Below are positions 61,814 through 64,000 of a stretch of DNA of 64,000 nucleotides, in pieces. This stretch comes from Micromonosporaceae bacterium. GTDB lineage: Bacteria > Actinomycetota > Actinomycetes > Mycobacteriales > Micromonosporaceae. The DNA lies in NCBI GenBank assembly GCA_020027875.1, contig JAHRHA010000037.1:1-64000 (forward strand). Reading direction: 5' to 3'. Under the pieces are notes generated by a model. That model ran no database searches. It was given only the letters and a program-made list of their open reading frames with translations, and was not told the DNA's origin. Made by a program: the position numbers and the translations under genes. The first letter of the stretch is position 1, and each line of letters begins with the position of its first letter.

Positions 61814-62516
61814 GCGCGCCGGGACACCCGTGTGTCCTGTTCCATGCGGATACCTCAGCCACGGGCGACAACTCGCCGCCCGCACGCCACGAGTCCAGAT
61901 AGGACGCGGGCCAGATCGTTCCGCGCCGGATCCACCAGTCGCCGACGCGGGCGCACGGCGGCGAGATGCCAAAGTGGAGGTGGCAGATGCCAGCGTGGCC
62001 GCTGTCGCCAACGCTGCCAAGCCGCTCGCCCGCCCGGACTCTTGTGCCTGCCGCTACGCCCGCCACGATGATCCGCAGATGCGATCCGTAGTAACGCACC
62101 CCGTCGTCGCCGAGAATGGCGACAAACAGCCCGCCGCGGGCGGCGCCGTCGTCGGTGCCCGCGTCGTAGGTGTCCTTCCGGCTGACCTCGAGGACGACAC
62201 CGTCGGTCACCGCGAGCACCGGGAATCCGCACGGTGCAATGATGTCCGTCGCCGGGTAGTCGTGGTGGGTCTTTTCGTATTCGGCGGCGCCGGCGACCGG
62301 GAAGACGTACCGAGGCGGCACCGCGGTGCTCTGCCCGGGAGTGGGACCCGTCCCGGCGCTCGGTGTCGCCGGAGACCAGCTGCTCCCCGGTGTGCTGCGA
62401 CCAGCGGCCGGACCATCTCGCTCCACCAGGATGCCGAGGAGGACACCCGCGACGAGGAGGACGGCGAGGCCGCCGAGGTACCATCTCGCGCGTCCGTTGC
62501 TTCCCGGCCCCGTCAC
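61809..62516 (-). CDS. M23 family metallopeptidase, membrane anchored
   Basis: The product is 235 aa from GTG 62516; the longer upstream frame is out of context because it runs into the HAD gene. It has one N-terminal membrane helix (YLGGLAVLLVAGVLLGILV), a Pro/Ser/Thr linker, and the LytM-like domain. The zinc motifs are HDYPATDI (H-x4-D) and HLHFGIS (HxH). The expected role is peptidoglycan peptide cleavage or activation of other hydrolases. The start has only a weak ribosome site. Confidence 0.85.
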   Translation of the reverse strand: MTGPGSNGRARWYLGGLAVLLVAGVLLGILVERDGPAAGRSTPGSSWSPATPSAGTGPTPGQSTAVPPRYVFPVAGAAEYEKTHHDYPATDIIAPCGFPVLAVTDGVVLEVSRKDTYDAGTDDGAARGGLFVAILGDDGVRYYGSHLRIIVAGVAAGTRVRAGERLGSVGDSGHAGICHLHFGISPPCARVGDWWIRRGTIWPASYLDSWRAGGELSPVAEVSAWNRTHGCPGAP

Positions 62517-62553
62517 GCGGCGCACGCTACCAGCGCGCAACGACCCGCGCCCC

Positions 62554-63189
62554 TCATGCGGCCAACGCGTACTCGACCGCCTCGACCAGCGTGGCCGCAA
62601 CCGGAAGACCGGTGGCCCGCAGCCTGGCCTCATCGGTGATGCCACCTCGGTAGAGCACGATCCTGGCTCCAACTGCGGCCGCGGCATCCGCGTCGTCGAT
62701 CGAGTCGCCGATGAGTACGCAGTCCGAGCCGCGCACGTCGAGAGCCGCCAGGTGTGCCAGCAAATGGGGCGCCTTGGCCCCACCGCCGGTGGGGTCGCGG
62801 AGCCCGTCCACTCGGTCGAGGTGGTCGCGGAGCCCATGACGGGTCACCGCCGGGACCAGCTCATGGTGAAAGAACATCGATAGCAGGGACTGGCTACCGC
62901 GCCAGGCCGCGATCGCCTCGAGCGCGTCGAGGGCCAACCTGCAGCCGGGTAGACCCGCCCGGTAGGCGTCGTGAAAGGCCCGATCCAGCGTCTCGAACTC
63001 GTCGGCGTCGACCGGTCGGCCGAGCACGTGGGCGTAGTACCCGGAGATGGGCCGCCGAAAATCCCGCCGATGCTCGTCCGCCGTGACGGTCGGTCCGCCG
63101 ACCGACGCGAGCGACGCATTCGTCGCCGCCACGACCAGCGTCAGGTCATCGAGCAGCGTGCCATTCCAGTCCCAGACGAGGTGAGCCAC
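62554..63189 (-). CDS. HAD family hydrolase
   Basis: The 211-residue protein has motif I as WDWNGTLLDD (nucleophile Asp and general acid/base Asn in place of the common Asp), a C1-type helical cap, and GDSIDDADAAAAVGA as motif IV. The Asn in D-x-N-G-T is seen in a subgroup of these phosphatases. The substrate is unknown. It starts at GTG, 9 nt after the glutaredoxin gene, and is probably co-transcribed with it. Confidence 0.87.
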   Translation of the reverse strand: MAHLVWDWNGTLLDDLTLVVAATNASLASVGGPTVTADEHRRDFRRPISGYYAHVLGRPVDADEFETLDRAFHDAYRAGLPGCRLALDALEAIAAWRGSQSLLSMFFHHELVPAVTRHGLRDHLDRVDGLRDPTGGGAKAPHLLAHLAALDVRGSDCVLIGDSIDDADAAAAVGARIVLYRGGITDEARLRATGLPVAATLVEAVEYALAA

Positions 63190-63198
63190 CCGACCACA

Positions 63199-63438
63199 CT
63201 ACCCGCGCAGGTCGCGCAGCAGCCGCTCCTCCTCGACCCGCCAGTAGCCGTGTTCCCGGCCGTCTAGCAGGATCACCGGCACCCGGTCCCAGTACTCGGC
63301 CTGCAACTGTGGATCCGAGTCCACGTCGACCTCGCGCCACTCCTGACCGGCCGCGGACGCCACCCGAGCCATTGCCTCCTTCGCCACATCGCAGAGGTGG
63401 CATTGCGCGCGAGTGAGCAGAGTCAGCCGTACGGTCAC
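63199..63438 (-). CDS. Glutaredoxin family protein
   Basis: The small thioredoxin-fold protein has 79 aa. It has a CHLC redox motif (LLTRAQCHLCDVAKEAM) and the cis-Pro segment DRVPVILLDG. It starts at GTG, overlapping the ligase stop by four bases (GTGA). Such proteins in actinobacteria are often next to membrane-stress or acyl-ligase genes; the partner is unknown. Confidence 0.88.
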   Translation of the reverse strand: MTVRLTLLTRAQCHLCDVAKEAMARVASAAGQEWREVDVDSDPQLQAEYWDRVPVILLDGREHGYWRVEEERLLRDLRG

Positions 63439-64000
63439 GAAGTCCCTCGCAGCGAACTCTTGCGGACCTTACCGGTGGCCGAGTGAGGCAGCTCCGGCAC
63501 GAACTCGATCACGCCAGGGCACTTGAACCTCGCGAGGTTGTGTTGGCAGTGGGTGCGGAGGTCCTCGGTGGATGCGGTTGCATCGGCGGCGAGCACCACA
63601 TACGCCTTCACCGCCTGACCCGTCTGGAGGCTGTCCACACCGACGACGGCGGCCTCAGCCACCGCCGGATGGGCCGCGAGCACCAACTCGACCTCGTGCG
63701 GGTAAACGTTGAACCCGCTGACAAGAATCAGCTCGCCGAGCCTGTCGACGAGGAACAGGTCGCCATCCGCGTCGGCATAGGCGACGTCGCCGGTGGCCCA
63801 CCAGCCGTCCTCGTCGGGGCCACCTGCCCCGTCCGGCCAGTATCCGGTGAACAGGTTCGGCCCCCGCACGAGGATCTCGCCCGGGTCGGTGCCCGGCACG
63901 CCTCCGGCGTCGTCGTCAAAGTCATCGTCGTAGAGATCCTCGTCCACCAGACCGGACGGACCGACTCGGGCGATCTCGGAACCATCGGCCGCGACGAGTT
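63435..64000 (-). CDS. AMP-forming acyl-CoA synthetase/ligase (5' end outside window)
   Basis: Only the C-terminal part of about 188 residues is visible, and the frame stays open to the right edge. The ANL family motifs are GEILVRGPNLFTGYWPDG, GWWATGDVAYADADGDLFLV, DRLGELILVSGFNVYPHEVE and the catalytic Lys in HSATGKVRKSSLR. Fatty acyl or aryl substrates are both possible. An unusual acidic insert (DEDLYDDDFDDDAGG) precedes the GEILVRG motif. Confidence 0.9.
   Translation of the reverse strand, partial: LVAADGSEIARVGPSGLVDEDLYDDDFDDDAGGVPGTDPGEILVRGPNLFTGYWPDGAGGPDEDGWWATGDVAYADADGDLFLVDRLGELILVSGFNVYPHEVELVLAAHPAVAEAAVVGVDSLQTGQAVKAYVVLAADATASTEDLRTHCQHNLARFKCPGVIEFVPELPHSATGKVRKSSLRGTS

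Overview
The window is GC-rich actinobacterial chromosome and contains no phage or transposase genes. Four features point to Actinomycetota: the rpmG-MaoC pair-tRNA-Trp-secE-nusG-rplK-rplA order, a rex-hemACD operon, leaderless and GTG/TTG starts, and a second partial nuo cluster next to a 2-oxoacid:ferredoxin oxidoreductase. The overall gene set fits Micromonosporaceae best. That family call is inference from gene content; no rRNA is present to confirm it.

Layout. (1) 1-9316, minus strand: the translation block. It runs rpsL-rpsG-fusA-tuf (str operon) and then rpsJ-rplC-rplD-rplW-rplB-rpsS-rplV-rpsC (S10 operon, cut by the left edge). Both operons begin with a vegetative-type promoter and a leader of roughly 260 nt, and the two leaders share an identical 26-bp hairpin element. 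(2) 9802-18406: two small membrane proteins, then rpoB-rpoC. (3) 19018-25414: rplJ-rplL and secE-nusG-rplK-rplA. Between them sit one intact PIG-V-like mannosyltransferase and a decayed second copy, transcribed head-on. (4) 25339-30162: tRNA-Trp, a HadA/HadB-like MaoC pair, rpmG, tRNA-Met and tRNA-Thr. A GGDEF/EAL membrane protein and tRNA-Tyr follow. (5) 30310-32345: a YajQ-family protein, a histidine phosphatase and an HtpX protease.

(6) 32543-48418 is the most interesting part. It holds a complex I-like cluster, nuoA-B-C-H on one side and nuoI and nuoJ-K-L-M-N on the other, with no nuoD, E, F or G. Two unrelated plus-strand genes interrupt it: a Uma2-family nuclease and a GT2 glycosyltransferase. 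An apparently frameshifted ECF sigma/membrane-regulator pair and then korA-korB follow. The simplest reading is a membrane proton pump without the NADH module, fed by ferredoxin reduced by KorAB, but the missing NuoD leaves its quinone site unexplained.

(7) 48525-53562: a 906-residue adenylate-cyclase/ATPase regulator, a lytic transglycosylase and a double-GNAT protein. (8) 53575-59289: hemB, hemD (methyltransferase-synthase fusion), hemC, hemA and rex, tightly coupled. A Rex operator lies exactly on the -35 of the rex promoter, so tetrapyrrole supply should follow the NADH/NAD+ state. (9) 59797-64000: a two-component system, an M23 peptidase, a HAD phosphatase, a glutaredoxin-like protein and the C-terminal part of an AMP-forming ligase cut by the right edge.

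Short palindromic repeats recur in intergenic spaces and, in a few cases, inside reading frames. Several long-stem hairpins at gene ends are near-copies of each other and probably act as terminators.
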